A DNA stretch of 64,000 bases, taken from assembly GCA_030549335.1 (NCBI GenBank), contig CM060190.1, positions 48,560,999 through 48,624,998 of the forward strand, given 5' to 3'. Source of the stretch: Pontederia crassipes. Lineage: Eukaryota > Streptophyta > Magnoliopsida > Commelinales > Pontederiaceae. The position numbers were made by a program, and so were the translations under genes. Below are positions 11,619 through 22,885 of this stretch, piece by piece. Under the pieces are notes generated by a model. That model was not told the origin of the DNA and made no database searches. It saw nothing but the letters and a program-made list of their open reading frames with translations. Position 1 is the stretch's first letter. Each line of letters begins with the position of its first letter.

Positions 11619-14600
11619 TTACACCCACTTCTGGACAGGAACAAGCGACTGGAAGATTTCGAACAAGAGATCCCTGTCGGCGTTGCGGAAGAAGACACTC
11701 ATTTCATTGCTGAGTTCGTCGATCTTCCAGAATTCAAACAAGTAGGTCAGGCACCCTTTCTTAAGCTTGTCGAGCTGATACACGGACGCCTCATGCAGCC
11801 TCTCAAAGACGTTGCCAGAATCCAAGTCCTCTAAAAGGGCGAGCTCACAGCAATCTTTAAGCGTGGGGATGTCGTACTTGTGTGCGAACTTCAAGAGCGG
11901 CATGCGGCACGGCCAAAACACTTTCCATTTTATGGTTCCATAGACAAAACTGAGAAATGCCGAAATCGATTCCTTTGATGCGTCGTTCAGCTCGATCACA
12001 GATGACTCGTTCTCCTTTAGATCATGAGCAAACATTCGGTCAAAAACAGGAGAGCATGATGCAAGAACAGCCTTGTGAGCCTTCAGGGAACCGTCAGATG
12101 TGTTTATGGTGACATCTGCATGAATGCCTTCTTGAAGCATCTGACTAAGGCATCTCTGACCCATTGCAGTTGAAACATTCCCCGGTGTCCACAGACAAGC
12201 CCATGCTGGAGAGTCCTGAAATTCATAAAAGCACAAAATCATCCAATTTAATTTTGTTAATAGCTAGCTAGCATAAATTCCGTAAAACTAGATGAAAAGA
12301 GATGCTTACTCTCGAGGATGGCCTTTTGAAGTCCAGAAACTCAACAACAATAATTAAGCACCCATGAAAGGCACCATAAATAATCCAATTGTGATCCTCC
12401 TTACTACAAATCATCTTCTCGCAAACTATATAAATAAGAACATAATAGTCAGTTTCATAATGACAACTTTCAACATATAAGAAATACATATGCCACATAC
12501 TATGTTTTATTTTTTAAATTCCATCTTACATGTGTTTAAACTAAACAAGTTTATGAGAAAAATGAGCATTGCTAGCAAAAAATGGTGCTTTAAAAAATCT
12601 CAGTTAAAAATAGTCATTATGAGAGTGTTAGGCAACATGAGGCAGCAACTGCTAGTAGATACATTAGTTAAGACACGCAACTCAATGACATAAGAGAAAT
12701 GCAAACTTGAAAAGTATATCTAGAAAGAAATTCCAACACGAATATCCAAAGAAATAATTAAAAATATTTACTATCTAGAAGCCATCTCAAAGTTGAGAAT
12801 AAAGATACACATAAGCAAATATACATAGAGACAAATTACTCATGTTGAAATGATCCTATGAGAGGAATATTCCCCTCGGTTGCATCTTTGCACTCTGATG
12901 GACATTGGGACCAAACGATCCTAGTGGACCTTTTTGGACTCTCTTAGAGATGTTTCCGCCGATGATGATGTGTGGTTTTGGGTGACAGATGCCCATGGGT
13001 AGGCTTCGGCCAAAGCTGTCTATCGGTTCATGACCCAGCACATTCTGAGTTTGCCGTCAGTTGAACGACGGGCCTGGACATTAGTGCGGAACATTTCGAG
13101 GGTGCCGAGGATCCGTTTTTTCCTGTGGAAGTTGATGCATTCTCGACTACCCACTATGGATTACATAGCGCACTTTTGTCCGACAGGTGATCCGATTTGT
13201 TGCTTATGCGGCCAGGCCCCAGAATCCATCTCGCATCTCTTCTTTCATTGCTTGTTTTCCCTTCATCTTTGGCATCACTGTCAAAGAAACCTCCAATATT
13301 CCTTCTGATCTTTTCACCTGTGGGATTTCGAGGCCCGGACCCTAGAAGGACAAAACAAGAACAAAAGCGGGGAAAAATGTTAACAGCAGGACAAAACGGC
13401 GACTGCCTAACAGATGAGGTTCCAGTCCCAGTTCAGGATCTTGATATGGGAGGCAATATTTTCTACATAGCTTGTATCTTCCCTGAAAACAACAGCATTT
13501 CATTGCAACCAGATCGCCCATATTGCTGCAGAAGTTCTCGTCACATCCCTTCTGGACCTATACGTGGGTGAAATAGAAGGCCCGCCTATCCTGAAAGATA
13601 ACCAAAAAATAGTTTCTGATGCCGTTAGGATGCTTGATATGAGGAGCTTTTCCCACACTTCCCATGCAGTTGTCCTTCGAAAGAAGAGATGCTGCACGTT
13701 CTCATCCTCCTCCCGACAAATGCTAGGTCGGTGATGCCCCCACAATAAGGACAGAGAGATATGCAGCAATGAGGACCTGCTCCTCATAACCTGCCACAAG
13801 AAAATCTAGAGGAACATTTGCCCCCAGATCTGTCGGCAGTCCATCAAGAAGTTATCATCTGTGTTGTGAGCCTGCCCCCTAGCAGGTTGTATGTAGATTG
13901 GACAGAAAAAAGTGCCGCTGGCCCACACCATCCCTCTACAAGTTGTTGATTTGGAAATCAGATATTGAGTGCAGAAGTTCAATAAATTTAGAAACTCTCT
14001 GATCCTACAAAGGAGAGGTGAAACATGACGCCCAACAGCCCTGGCTAGAGTCCCTGGGAGAGGACCAAACACCAGCAAGAGTGGCATCCATACTGTGAGC
14101 AATCACAAAAGTTCTAGGAAAGCGCTGAGCTAGGATGCCCAACGGTTGCCAATTATCTTTCTAGAATAGAAAACTTGAACTCGAGCCAATTTGTGGTTTA
14201 AAATGTGATCATTTTGAGCAGAGCCATCGAGATGCCTCTCCAGAAAGTAGACGCACCTCGGCATTGCAAGAAATTTGAATCCCAGGTTCTTCTTCCTCCA
14301 TGGAAAGGCGCTGATTATGTCTTTCCCCAGGACTTAGGCATCCCTTCATACAACGCAGAGCCTCACTGAAAGTCCGTATATGAAGAACACCCAGACCTCC
14401 CAACTTCGACATTTGTGGTTTCCTCCTTTTTGAAGGAATCACAAAACCCTTTTTTTCTTTACTTTATTGTGACGACTCACGCTCTCACCTCTCTATGAAC
14501 AACTTTTTTTCGTTTTTAAATTTAAGTTCAGTATAATATAATTATAAAACTATTAGTTACCTCAATATTTTCTTTCTTATCCTTTAAAATTGCTTTTAAC

Positions 14601-16158
14601 TTAAGCTTAACATAATACACAAATTTTTTAACTTCATTATTAATTAGTTATTATAAATAAGACTATTTTCATACTATTTATTACCTTATGATTCTTTTGA
14701 AAAATTATTATTTTTCTCATGTTTTTTTCCCAAAAATGATCAATTATCATTATTATTTAATTGAATTTAACATGTTTATTAAAAGATACATTCTAACTTT
14801 CTTGTTCTTACATTTTATCCAAACATTTTAGTTCATTCAATTAAAGAATATGAAGGAATTCATGTCTATGCAATTGGACACCAAAACTAGAGGTGGAACT
14901 AAGGCAAGTTCTCATCGGTTTGGCCAAATGCCTTAAGGATTTGAACTCGGGTTGAGCCCTTCTAGTTTGCATACCTCAATTCTCATAAAGTTCAAGAACT
15001 GGTTGGTTAGTGTTGGCCAAGAAGAACCACCTAACTTATGCCCACATGCTCTTCTCATTTCCGATGCCAATATTTCCTCTTTTTGTATTTTTCAACATTT
15101 TGTTCGGCTGTTTGGCTACTATAATTTTAATCCGGAACAAAATTTTTTGCTCCCGAATTTATGATGGGAGCAATCTTGTTATAAGTTGGAGCAAAACAAA
15201 AATGTTTCAACTTTTTCTTGTTCCTGCAAGGATGGCAAGTGGTCCCATATGACCTTCAAAATGCCCTTTGGATGGAAATTTGAACAAGCTCCCAAAATGC
15301 CCTTTGCATTATGGCTTATATCTATGGTATGTCTTTGCTATGGACGAATTAGGAGATACCTAATAAAAGAAACAACTAGCGAGTGTAGTTCTATCCTATA
15401 TATGTTCTTTAAATTTTATCCCGAGAATAGGAGTTGGTAAACCCAGATGATTGCATCATCCTTTGGGGTTAACATTAAGAATGAACTCATGCATATTAGG
15501 ATAATGTATGCAAGCCTATTACAATCAAAAGTATAACCAAGTAAAGCAATTCACACGAGTAACAGAAAAACAATTCTCTTTTTTAGACAAAAAATCCTTT
15601 TTTTTAGAGAAAAATTTTCGTGATGTATTTCCTAAATCTATGGACTTCCAGAAACTTATCCCCAAATTGGGGATGAGAGAAAACAAAGTTAACCCTTCAA
15701 CGACAGTACGCAAACATTTACCAGGCGAAACGTGGAGGGGGCGCCCGGTGGCCGGAGCGGATACGCGGAAGATGACGCGACCCATGGGATGTCCCTGATA
15801 GGGCGTACACTCCGGCAACAGGGATATCCGCAAGCTCCGTCCTAAAGAATCGTACATCACCTTAAGGTACCTGCAGATGAACAGAGCCCAAATCAAATAT
15901 TCAACCAACGAGCCACAAACTAACAGACACACACACACACAAAAAAAAAGAAAAAGAAAAAAATGGTGATGACCAGAATGACGACATCCTCTGGCCGATG
16001 CTGAAGGCGTTGGAGCAACAGTAAGGTTTCTCTGGAGGAGTAATGGGTCATGACTTCGTGGATGCTACCAAGTCGTCGATGCGCCATTTGGCCAAGCGCG
16101 AGACGACGTGCACCTTCCCAACCACGTGTTCTTTCTTTGGGAGCAATGGTGAAGCCAT
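11619..16158 (-). CDS. BTB/POZ domain protein (At1g21780/At1g55760 type), first exon damaged
   Basis: This family pairs an N-terminal MATH/TRAF-like region with a C-terminal BTB/POZ domain and is thought to serve as a substrate adaptor of CUL3 ubiquitin ligases. Exon 4 (12215-11619) encodes the BTB fold, with ADVTINTSDGSLKAHKAVLA and LYQLDKLKKGCLTYLFEF-like motifs (family: YQLEKLKKGCLTYL). Exon 3 (12425-12310) holds the VEFLDFK motif and exon 2 (15870 or 15860 to 15722) holds RVIFRVSAPATGRPLHVSP. Introns 2 and 3 are GT-AG with matching phases. Exon 1 (from 16158) encodes SRLAKWRIDDL, the expected N-terminus, but then meets a TGA at 16050-16048. A one-base shift there restores KSDP, followed by decay. 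An intact 313-aa model is possible with donor TTG|GTAGCA (after 16069) and acceptor at 15861, skipping about 15-20 conserved residues. It is either a shortened gene or a young pseudogene. Confidence 0.65.
12990..13330 (+). pseudogene. LINE reverse-transcriptase zinc-binding fragment
   Basis: This is a remnant of the C-terminal zf-RVT domain of a plant L1-type LINE. The readable frame has RIRFFLWKLMHSRLPTMDYI followed by CCLCGQAPESISHLFFHC, the expected C-x2-C...H-x4-C zinc motif. Upstream in the same frame, WVTDAHG is followed by a stop. It lies in the intron between exons 2 and 3 of the BTB gene, antisense to it. Confidence 0.8.
13500..14442 (-). pseudogene. Degenerate LINE C-terminal region
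   Basis: Read on the minus strand, consecutive broken frames follow the order of an L1-type LINE. At 14442-14209, KLGGLGVLHIRTFSEAL corresponds to the KGGLGI-x-N motif after the RT core. A linker follows at 14102-13806, and at 13799-13500 SICREEDENVQHLFF resembles the zinc-binding domain. Stops and shifts separate them. It lies beside a plus-strand LINE fragment in the same BTB intron, so two separate LINE insertions are implied. Confidence 0.65.
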
Positions 16159-16889
16159 GTCTTCTTTCTTCCTCTGCCTTCTTGTTGCAGGTTGCGGGAA
16201 GCTAATAATCAGAAAAAGAGAGCACAAGAACGCGTGTGTGTCACGATGACATGTGTGATTTATTAAAAAAACACTATTAAAATTAAAATTTAGCTTACAA
16301 GATTATTAAGAAAAAATCATACCTAAAAAATATTACAATCAATCCTACTTAAAATATCATACAAGATCCTAGCTATAAATATATATAGTATTACATTTAG
16401 TATCTGATTAGAAAAGCAGATATATAAAAAGTATAATTTTTTTTTGGATGATGTCTAATTCTAATGATCATACATATATTTCCAAATCCTAGTCTATAAA
16501 TATTTCATTATATAATAAGATTTATAGATCTGAAAATAATATATAAGTAATTTATTAGTATTTTCGGATTTTTAAGGGGTATAAGTACTGTAGTATTTGG
16601 GTCAATGTTGCAAAATAAGGAAAGTAAATATGATTGAAATTTAAATGAGTTTATATCGTGAAAGGTTTAGAGTCAGATCCTAAAAGATTAAAATTTTGTT
16701 ATATAAAGTCATAATATTTATAATACTATAATAAAAATATTAAATTTAAAAGTTAAAAGTAATTTGATTAGAAGTATAGTATATAGATACAAACATATAA
16801 CCTATTATTATTTTCGGAATTTTACAGTAAATAAAAATATCTCAAAGGCAAAAAGGAGTATACCGCGCATGCTCTAATTTACGAAAAAA
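16159..16889. other. Upstream region of BTB gene, AT-rich
   Basis: The first about 90 bases before the BTB start are GC-rich and may carry its 5' UTR and promoter. The rest is AT-rich with no domain or long frame. Confidence 0.4.
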
Positions 16890-18560
16890 TGCTCTCCAAC
16901 TTTAAGGTTTATAATGTTCTCCAATTTCATTTTGTAACAATGTTTTTAAAACCGAACCAGACATCGAACCGGTGTGTCAACTGAGTCATGGTTCGATCGG
17001 TTTAACTGATTCAACCGAATTGAACTGAATTTTTATTAAAATATTATTTATCTATTATTTCAAAGATATATTATGAATAAAACTTCAAAAAGAATATAGA
17101 AAATACTCACAAAATATTTTTTTAATATTGAACATTAATTTAAATATTTTCTAAATGAGTTAATTAATAAACTCATCTAAAATGTATTGTAATTTTATAT
17201 GATTAGTATACTTGAATGCAAATAGAAACAAAAAAAATAGACTCATTATATTAAAATAATATGAAATATTTATACTAATAGAAATATGTCAATTCTTGAT
17301 TTATATATATTATAATTAAAAGGTAGTAAGTTGAATGATTTAATTTTATTTAGATTTATTATTCTAATGTATATGCTTTAATAAATTGAATAAATTAGTT
17401 GACATTAAGAAAATGAAAATGATCAATATTCTTTAAATTAATAAATATTTTATTCTTTTATTGCTGTTGTTAATATATATATATTAATTAAATTATTACT
17501 TAAATAACTTTCTTTTTGTATATCTTTTTATTAAATTATTTCTCTTTTTTCATTCAATTATGTCCATTTTATTTTTTTCTCTCACTTCCTTTTTTTCCTC
17601 CATAAATTTCTCCTTTCATTCTTCTCCTTAATTTTCTCACTTTATTTATACACCATCGCCTACCTTTTACTCCTTTCAAAATTACTTTTTTTCTTTATTT
17701 TTGTATTTGATTCTATCATTCAAAATTTACATGTTTGAATACAAAACTAAAACAAACCGAATTTTACCTCTCATAACTTTCCTTTTTCATTTCATTCTAT
17801 CATTAAAAATTTCCAAATTTGCATTTTTGTAATAAAATAATTAAAAAACCAGATTGAACCGGTTCAATTGGTTGCTCGGTTCAACCCAGTTCTATTCGAT
17901 ATTTATCATTTTTGGTTTTGAAGGAAAACTGAACTGGATTGGCGATCGGTTCGCGGTTGAATCGGTCGAACCGGTCGATCAGTCCGATTTTAAAAACACT
18001 GCTTTGTAATACGAATGCGTTCCATCTTTTAACTCATTTCACCCGGTGCCCTTTTTACCTGTTATAGCCCGTCTCCCGATCGCCAAGTTAACATGATGCA
18101 AACGTGGTGATGACATGACATCTTCTCTCATCTTCACGCTGACATGACAATATTAAAAAAAATAAAAAAATGCCACGATGTCGCGAGGTCGTGGAGGGGT
18201 CGCACGCCGTGGGTCAAGCGAGGTCGCAGAGGGGGAGGGGTGGGGGAGGGGGGGAGCCCCCTTCTCGTCGGAGCTCATGGGGGAGGGGGACCTTGGCGTG
18301 TGCCCCCTCCGGGGGGACCCGGCGTGCACCCTTTACGGATGACCTCATGACTTTTTATTTTTTTAATAATATTTTATATTTTTAAATATTATCATGTACA
18401 GCGTGAAGATGAGAGAAGATGTTCTGTCTGCGCCATGTCAACTTCACAATCGAGAGACAGACTATAGCAGGTAAATTGATAAAGAAAACATCGAGTGAAA
18501 GATGTTAAAAGATAAAGGATATTAGTATTACAAAGTGAAGTTGAATATCATTTGATGTAA
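16890..18560. mobile_element. Long-terminal-inverted-repeat DNA transposon with GC-rich core
   Basis: The left arm (about 18002-18165, plus its outer part at 16890-16937) pairs as an inverted repeat with the right arm (about 18350-18545). Shared blocks include TTACCTG(T/C)TATAG, TCTTTTAAC and CATCTTCTCTCATCTTCACG. Arms of more than 150 bp are typical of Mutator-like elements. The core at 18170-18350 is very GC-rich with no recognisable protein. A hAT-type element (16938-18001) is nested in the left arm. Outer ends and target duplication are not fixed. Confidence 0.65.
16938..18001. mobile_element. Non-autonomous hAT-type element (copy 1)
   Basis: It starts CAATGTTTTTAAAACCGAAC and ends with the inverse TTTTAAAAACACTG. 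The ends are rich in CCGGTT and CGGTTCAA words in inverted orientation, around an AT-rich middle. The 8-bp flanks TTTTGTAA (16930-16937) and CTTTGTAA (18002-18009) match 7 of 8, as expected for hAT. It carries no transposase. A relative lies at 20432-21157. Confidence 0.8.
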
Positions 18561-18644
18561 TTTGTTTTTTTTTTTCGAACAGTTGTACTTACAGTCTGTT
18601 GGGTCACTGTAGTCCCCCTTCCTCCTGCCTCGCATCATGGGACG

Positions 18645-19460
18645 ACTTCTCCTGTGACCTGTCCCGCCACTTCGGCTGCCGCCTCACTTGCACAGTCCAA
18701 TCCTCCCTCGCCCCCGCCATGCGTGTCTCTTCCCTCACCCTCAATCTTCCAACTACGTTGGCCGCCTCGCCATCGTCAACTTCTCCGCCCTTGCCTTCCT
18801 CTCCCACCTTGATTTCGCCAACAATGCCTTCCACGGGCCGCTACCCTCGTCCATGTTCGCGTCCAACGCCTTCTCCGGAGGGATCCCTTCCACATTCTCC
18901 CGCCTCACCGCTCTGTGCACCCTCGTCCTTTCGGGCAACGCCCTCATTGGCGCTGTCCTAGAGTCCTTGGCCTCGCTCGCCAACCTGACTATGCTGGACT
19001 TGAGTTCCAACTAGCTCTCTGGAGACCTCTCGCACTGCTTGTCTCGCAGTCTCGTCTCTCTATCGTTGCACGGGAACTCGCCGTCCAGTGAACTAAACCG
19101 ATCGGCGTTCATGCCGTTGTGCACGCTGGAGGTCATCGAGTTAAGTGTGAACCAGTTGCAGAGGAATGTGGAAGCATAGTTCCTTCTACAACCTTCGCTA
19201 TAGCAAGCGAACCTCGCGAATAGAAGGCATAAGGTAGCGCCACCACCAGGGAATGAATGGGAACATCAGCCGACTGGTGTCGCTCGACTTGGAGTTTGAC
19301 CGGATCGAAGGGAAGCTTCCAGCCGAGCTTGTGAGGTTCCCGAAGAAATGGCCGCGGGTGGACGCGGATTCCCCACGGCCGCTCGGTGATGGGATCTACT
19401 CTTCCACCGGCTGCTTTGAATCTTTCGTAGAAACCTCAGCCTTTGATGGACTTCTTTGAA
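18645..19460 (+). pseudogene. Leucine-rich-repeat receptor-like protein, pseudogene
   Basis: The remnant preserves a plant extracellular LRR protein. It shows an N-terminal cap (WDDFSCDLSRHFGCRLTC), a frame change near 18755, then repeats such as LSHLDFANNAFHGPLPSS, LVLSGNALIGAVLESLASL and NLTMLDLSSN, and near 19253 SRLVSLDLEFDRIEGKLPAE. Reading is broken by TAG at 19012-19014 and by two further TAG codons (near 19177 and 19200) at positions where Trp and Gln are expected. No transmembrane or kinase part follows. Multiple stops plus a frameshift make it non-functional. Confidence 0.8.
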
Positions 19461-19819
19461 CTCGGCTGGAGGCAGCAAAGTTCCCGGCAGGTTTCTTCCT
19501 CGCAAAAAATGGATTGTTTAGTAAAGTGATAAGGTTCCCAAATCTGGATCGTACATCCAAATCTGACGGTGAAATTTTTGTTGCTGTAGATTACAGCGTA
19601 TAATTGGCGCAGTACACTCAACGACCCCTATCTTAAAATAAAATTTTTTATACCCAATACTATTGATAATCTGAAAAATAAAAAGCATTACATCCAAAAG
19701 TTAATCAGAAGTAGGATCCTTTTTTTGGTTTCCTAGGATTCTTTGTTTAATTGAAATATTTATAAACATGAAAGAAGGAGATAAAATTCAAAGGCAGTGG
19801 AATTCCGTTAATTAAATAA

Positions 19820-19821
<2 letters not shown>

Positions 19822-19857
<36 letters not shown>
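19822..19857. repeat. (TA)n microsatellite
   Basis: A 36-bp AT dinucleotide run in AT-rich intergenic DNA. Confidence 0.95.
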
Positions 19858-19860
<3 letters not shown>

Positions 19861-20260
19861 TGCGTGTTTTTAACATTTCATTATATAATAAGATTTATAA
19901 ATCTGGAAAATAATATATATATACACATAACTTATTATTCTATTCGTAACTTTACAGAAAATAAAAAATATATACAATAAAATTTTGTTATATAAGGTAA
20001 TAATGTCTATAATCTAAAAAAAGATTGCATCTAAAAGCCAAAACTAATTTAATTAGAAGTTGGATTCTATTTTTTTTGTTTTTGCCTAGGGTTCTTTGTT
20101 TAATTCAAATATTTATAAGCATAAAAAATAAAAGGAGATCACGTTCAAAGGCATAACCAATTTTAGTAGAAGTAGTCATTTTTTATTAAAATATTTTTAA
20201 TTATGAAAATAACATATCTAGTTTGATTAAAACTAGGATTCTTTTTTCTTTCCTTCCTTC

Positions 20261-20265
20261 TTTTT

Positions 20266-20296
<31 letters not shown>

Positions 20297-20298
20297 GG
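20261..20298. repeat. T15-G23 homopolymer junction
   Basis: Fifteen T residues are followed directly by about 23 G residues, preceded by a CTTTCCTTCCTTC pyrimidine tract. The G run could form quadruplexes. Its length is the kind of feature that sequencing handles poorly. Confidence 0.9.
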
Positions 20299-20431
20299 TT
20301 GCTGGATTGTTGGATTGTTTTACCAAAACATTTATAGCCATAAAAAGAAATATTAACTAATATATAATATTTATACATCTGGCAATAAAATTTTGTTATA
20401 TAAGGTAATAATACTTAAAGTGCATAAAAAT

Positions 20432-21157
20432 CAATATTATCATAACCAGATCGGCCATCCAACCGGACGATCAACTGGATCGTGGTTGGATCGGATTGAA
20501 TCAGATTTTATTAAAAAATTATTATTTATAATAATTTTTAAGATATATATAATAAATATTATATATAAAAAATAGTAACCTATTAAATTTTAAATATTAA
20601 AATAAATATATTTATTCAATCTATTTAAAAATATTAATTGATTATTATTAATTTTTATTTATCATTTAATTCTATTAATAATGCGTTAATTTTTTTTAAA
20701 CAAAAACCACTCTTATGTTTTATTTTTATTTTACTTTCGTTTTTATATCTCTTCATCTCTCTTCATTAACTTTCTATGTTAAATTTTATTTATCATTTAA
20801 TGCCATTAAGTTACCAAAAATCACTCTTTTATCTTTTTCATTCCTTCTCCTCTCTTTTCATTTATTTTAATTCTTTTTTAGTGTATTCCTATCCTGATTT
20901 GATTTTGTTGATTCAAATATTTGCTTTCCTTTTGTTTTTTTTTCCATCTTTTTCTTTCCTTTTAGTGATATTTGAGTGTTTTTTACTTTTTTTCAACTGA
21001 ACCGGATTCCTACCGATTCGCCGGTTCATCAGTTTTTTTTTGTTAAACCTGTTTATTTCCGATCAAACACCATTTTCGATTTTGACTTCAAATCGGACCG
21101 GACCAAACGTCGGTTTGTGATTGAACCGGTCGGTCCGGTCCGGTTTTAATAACATTG
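20432..21157. mobile_element. Non-autonomous hAT-type element (copy 2)
   Basis: It has ends related to the 16938-18001 element (CAATATTATCATAACC on the left; the right end reverse-reads CAATGTTATTAAAACCGG) with CCGGTCGGTCCGG-rich subterminal sequence. It is flanked by a perfect 8-bp target duplication ATAAAAAT (20424-20431 and 21158-21165), which supports the hAT superfamily. At 726 bp it lacks any transposase. Confidence 0.85.
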
Positions 21158-21499
21158 ATAAAAATAATACTAGAAGTAAGATTTTTATCTCATGAATAAA
21201 AAAATAAAAGAGACGGTATCCTTTTTAAAAAAATAATCTGACATCATCATTAAGTTCAATTATTAATATACCATACTGGTATGTTGCCCTAAGATGTGCG
21301 GATGAAGCAAAAAAAATTATAAGTAAGATATATTTAATTTTAAAATTGTATTTTCATTTAGAAAAAATTACTGAACTTTTAGTTTTAAAAAGTATTATTC
21401 TTATATTATTTTATTATATGGCAAAAACGAATTTTCATTAAATACATGTTACATAGTATCTTATGTAAAACTTCAAACCATAATTTTAAAATATAATTC

Positions 21500-21895
21500 G
21501 GCGATGAATTTTAGGGTATAATTTCTTAGATATCATGGAAGATTAAGAAATGTGTGGATAGTAGGAAAAAAATGTATTTACTGAAGAAATAATTTTTTAG
21601 TTAATAATTAATTGTCTCCATAATCAACATGTAAAACTAATATAATTAACATATGCTAAAAATACTTTTCAATTTTTTTCATTTTAATTTTATAAAATAA
21701 TCTAGTAATATCTATCATTACTATTGCAACTCTCACTTTATTGTATTTTAGTTTCTCACTTTATTTTGTAATAAATTGATTCTTCAACTTATAAATTTGT
21801 AAGATACAAAATAGTCCTTTAGTCTGACAAATTTTCAAGTTAATAAAATGTTGACATGATGTGAACTAAAATAAAATATATGTATTAAAATAATA
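21500..21895. repeat. About 390-bp direct repeat, left copy
   Basis: Shares ATTTCTTAGATATCATGGAA, TTTTGTAATAAATTGATTCT and AAAATGTTGACATGA with the segment at 22505-22885, about 995-1000 bp downstream in the same orientation. Neither copy has coding potential. They could be diverged LTRs or two copies of a DNA element. Confidence 0.75.
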
Positions 21896-22504
21896 TATAA
21901 AAATTCACCCTCTCTCTTTTCTTAATTCTTATATTTTATTTTAATAAGTACCTTTATATTATTTAATAAATATTCTTTATTTTATTTGAGTTTAGGTTAT
22001 GTGAATTCTCGCATCAATTTTCTTTTACCCCTTATTCTTTCATTTTTATATATTTTATAAATATATTTTATTTTATTTGAGTTCAATAGTTCAATTTATG
22101 TGGTGTTATGTAGGATCCACATCAATATTGTGCTCTCTCCTCTCTCTTTTAAAATTTGAATTTTATTATAATAAGTGATTATATATTATTTTAATATAAT
22201 ATATTATATTTGAGTTCAATTTACGTTGATGTAACGTGGGATTCAAAATAGCAATCTATATATTGAGAAAATTGAATTGAAAACCTGTTATGGCAAGTTA
22301 AATAAGTAATTATAAATTTACAAATTGAGATATCAATGTATTAAAAACACGAAATTCGAAATAAAAATGGATCTAGTCAAAATTAAAGAATTATTGGTGA
22401 AATTACTCTAATTTTATGTGCTTGATGATAATTTCTAAACAATAAATTATTTATTTTCTTGTTATTATCATTTATTTATCTAGTTAATTTAAAATCTAAT
22501 TTTT

Positions 22505-22885
22505 TTATTTTATGGCATAATTTCTTAGATATCATGGAAAATTAAGAAAATGATACAAAAATAATATTTATATTTAATAATAAAACATTTTTATTAATAA
22601 TTAACTATCTGTATAATCAACGTGTAAAATTAATATAATTATCACATGCAAAAAATGTTATTCAATTATTTTCACTTTAATTTTATAAAAATAATTTAGT
22701 ACTTTTTATCATTACTTCCTCAACTTTCACTCTATTGCATTTTACTTTTCCAACTTCATTTTGTAATAAATTGATTCTTCAATTTATAAATTTGTAAGTG
22801 ACAAAATAATCCTTTAGTCTGACATATTTTCAAGTTATTAAAATGTTGACATGACATGGAATAAAATAAAATAAAATATGTGTAT
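22505..22885. repeat. About 390-bp direct repeat, right copy
   Basis: The partner of 21500-21895, with the same motif order throughout. The roughly 600 bp between the copies is AT-rich without genes. No primer-binding site or TG...CA boundary was seen. Confidence 0.75.
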
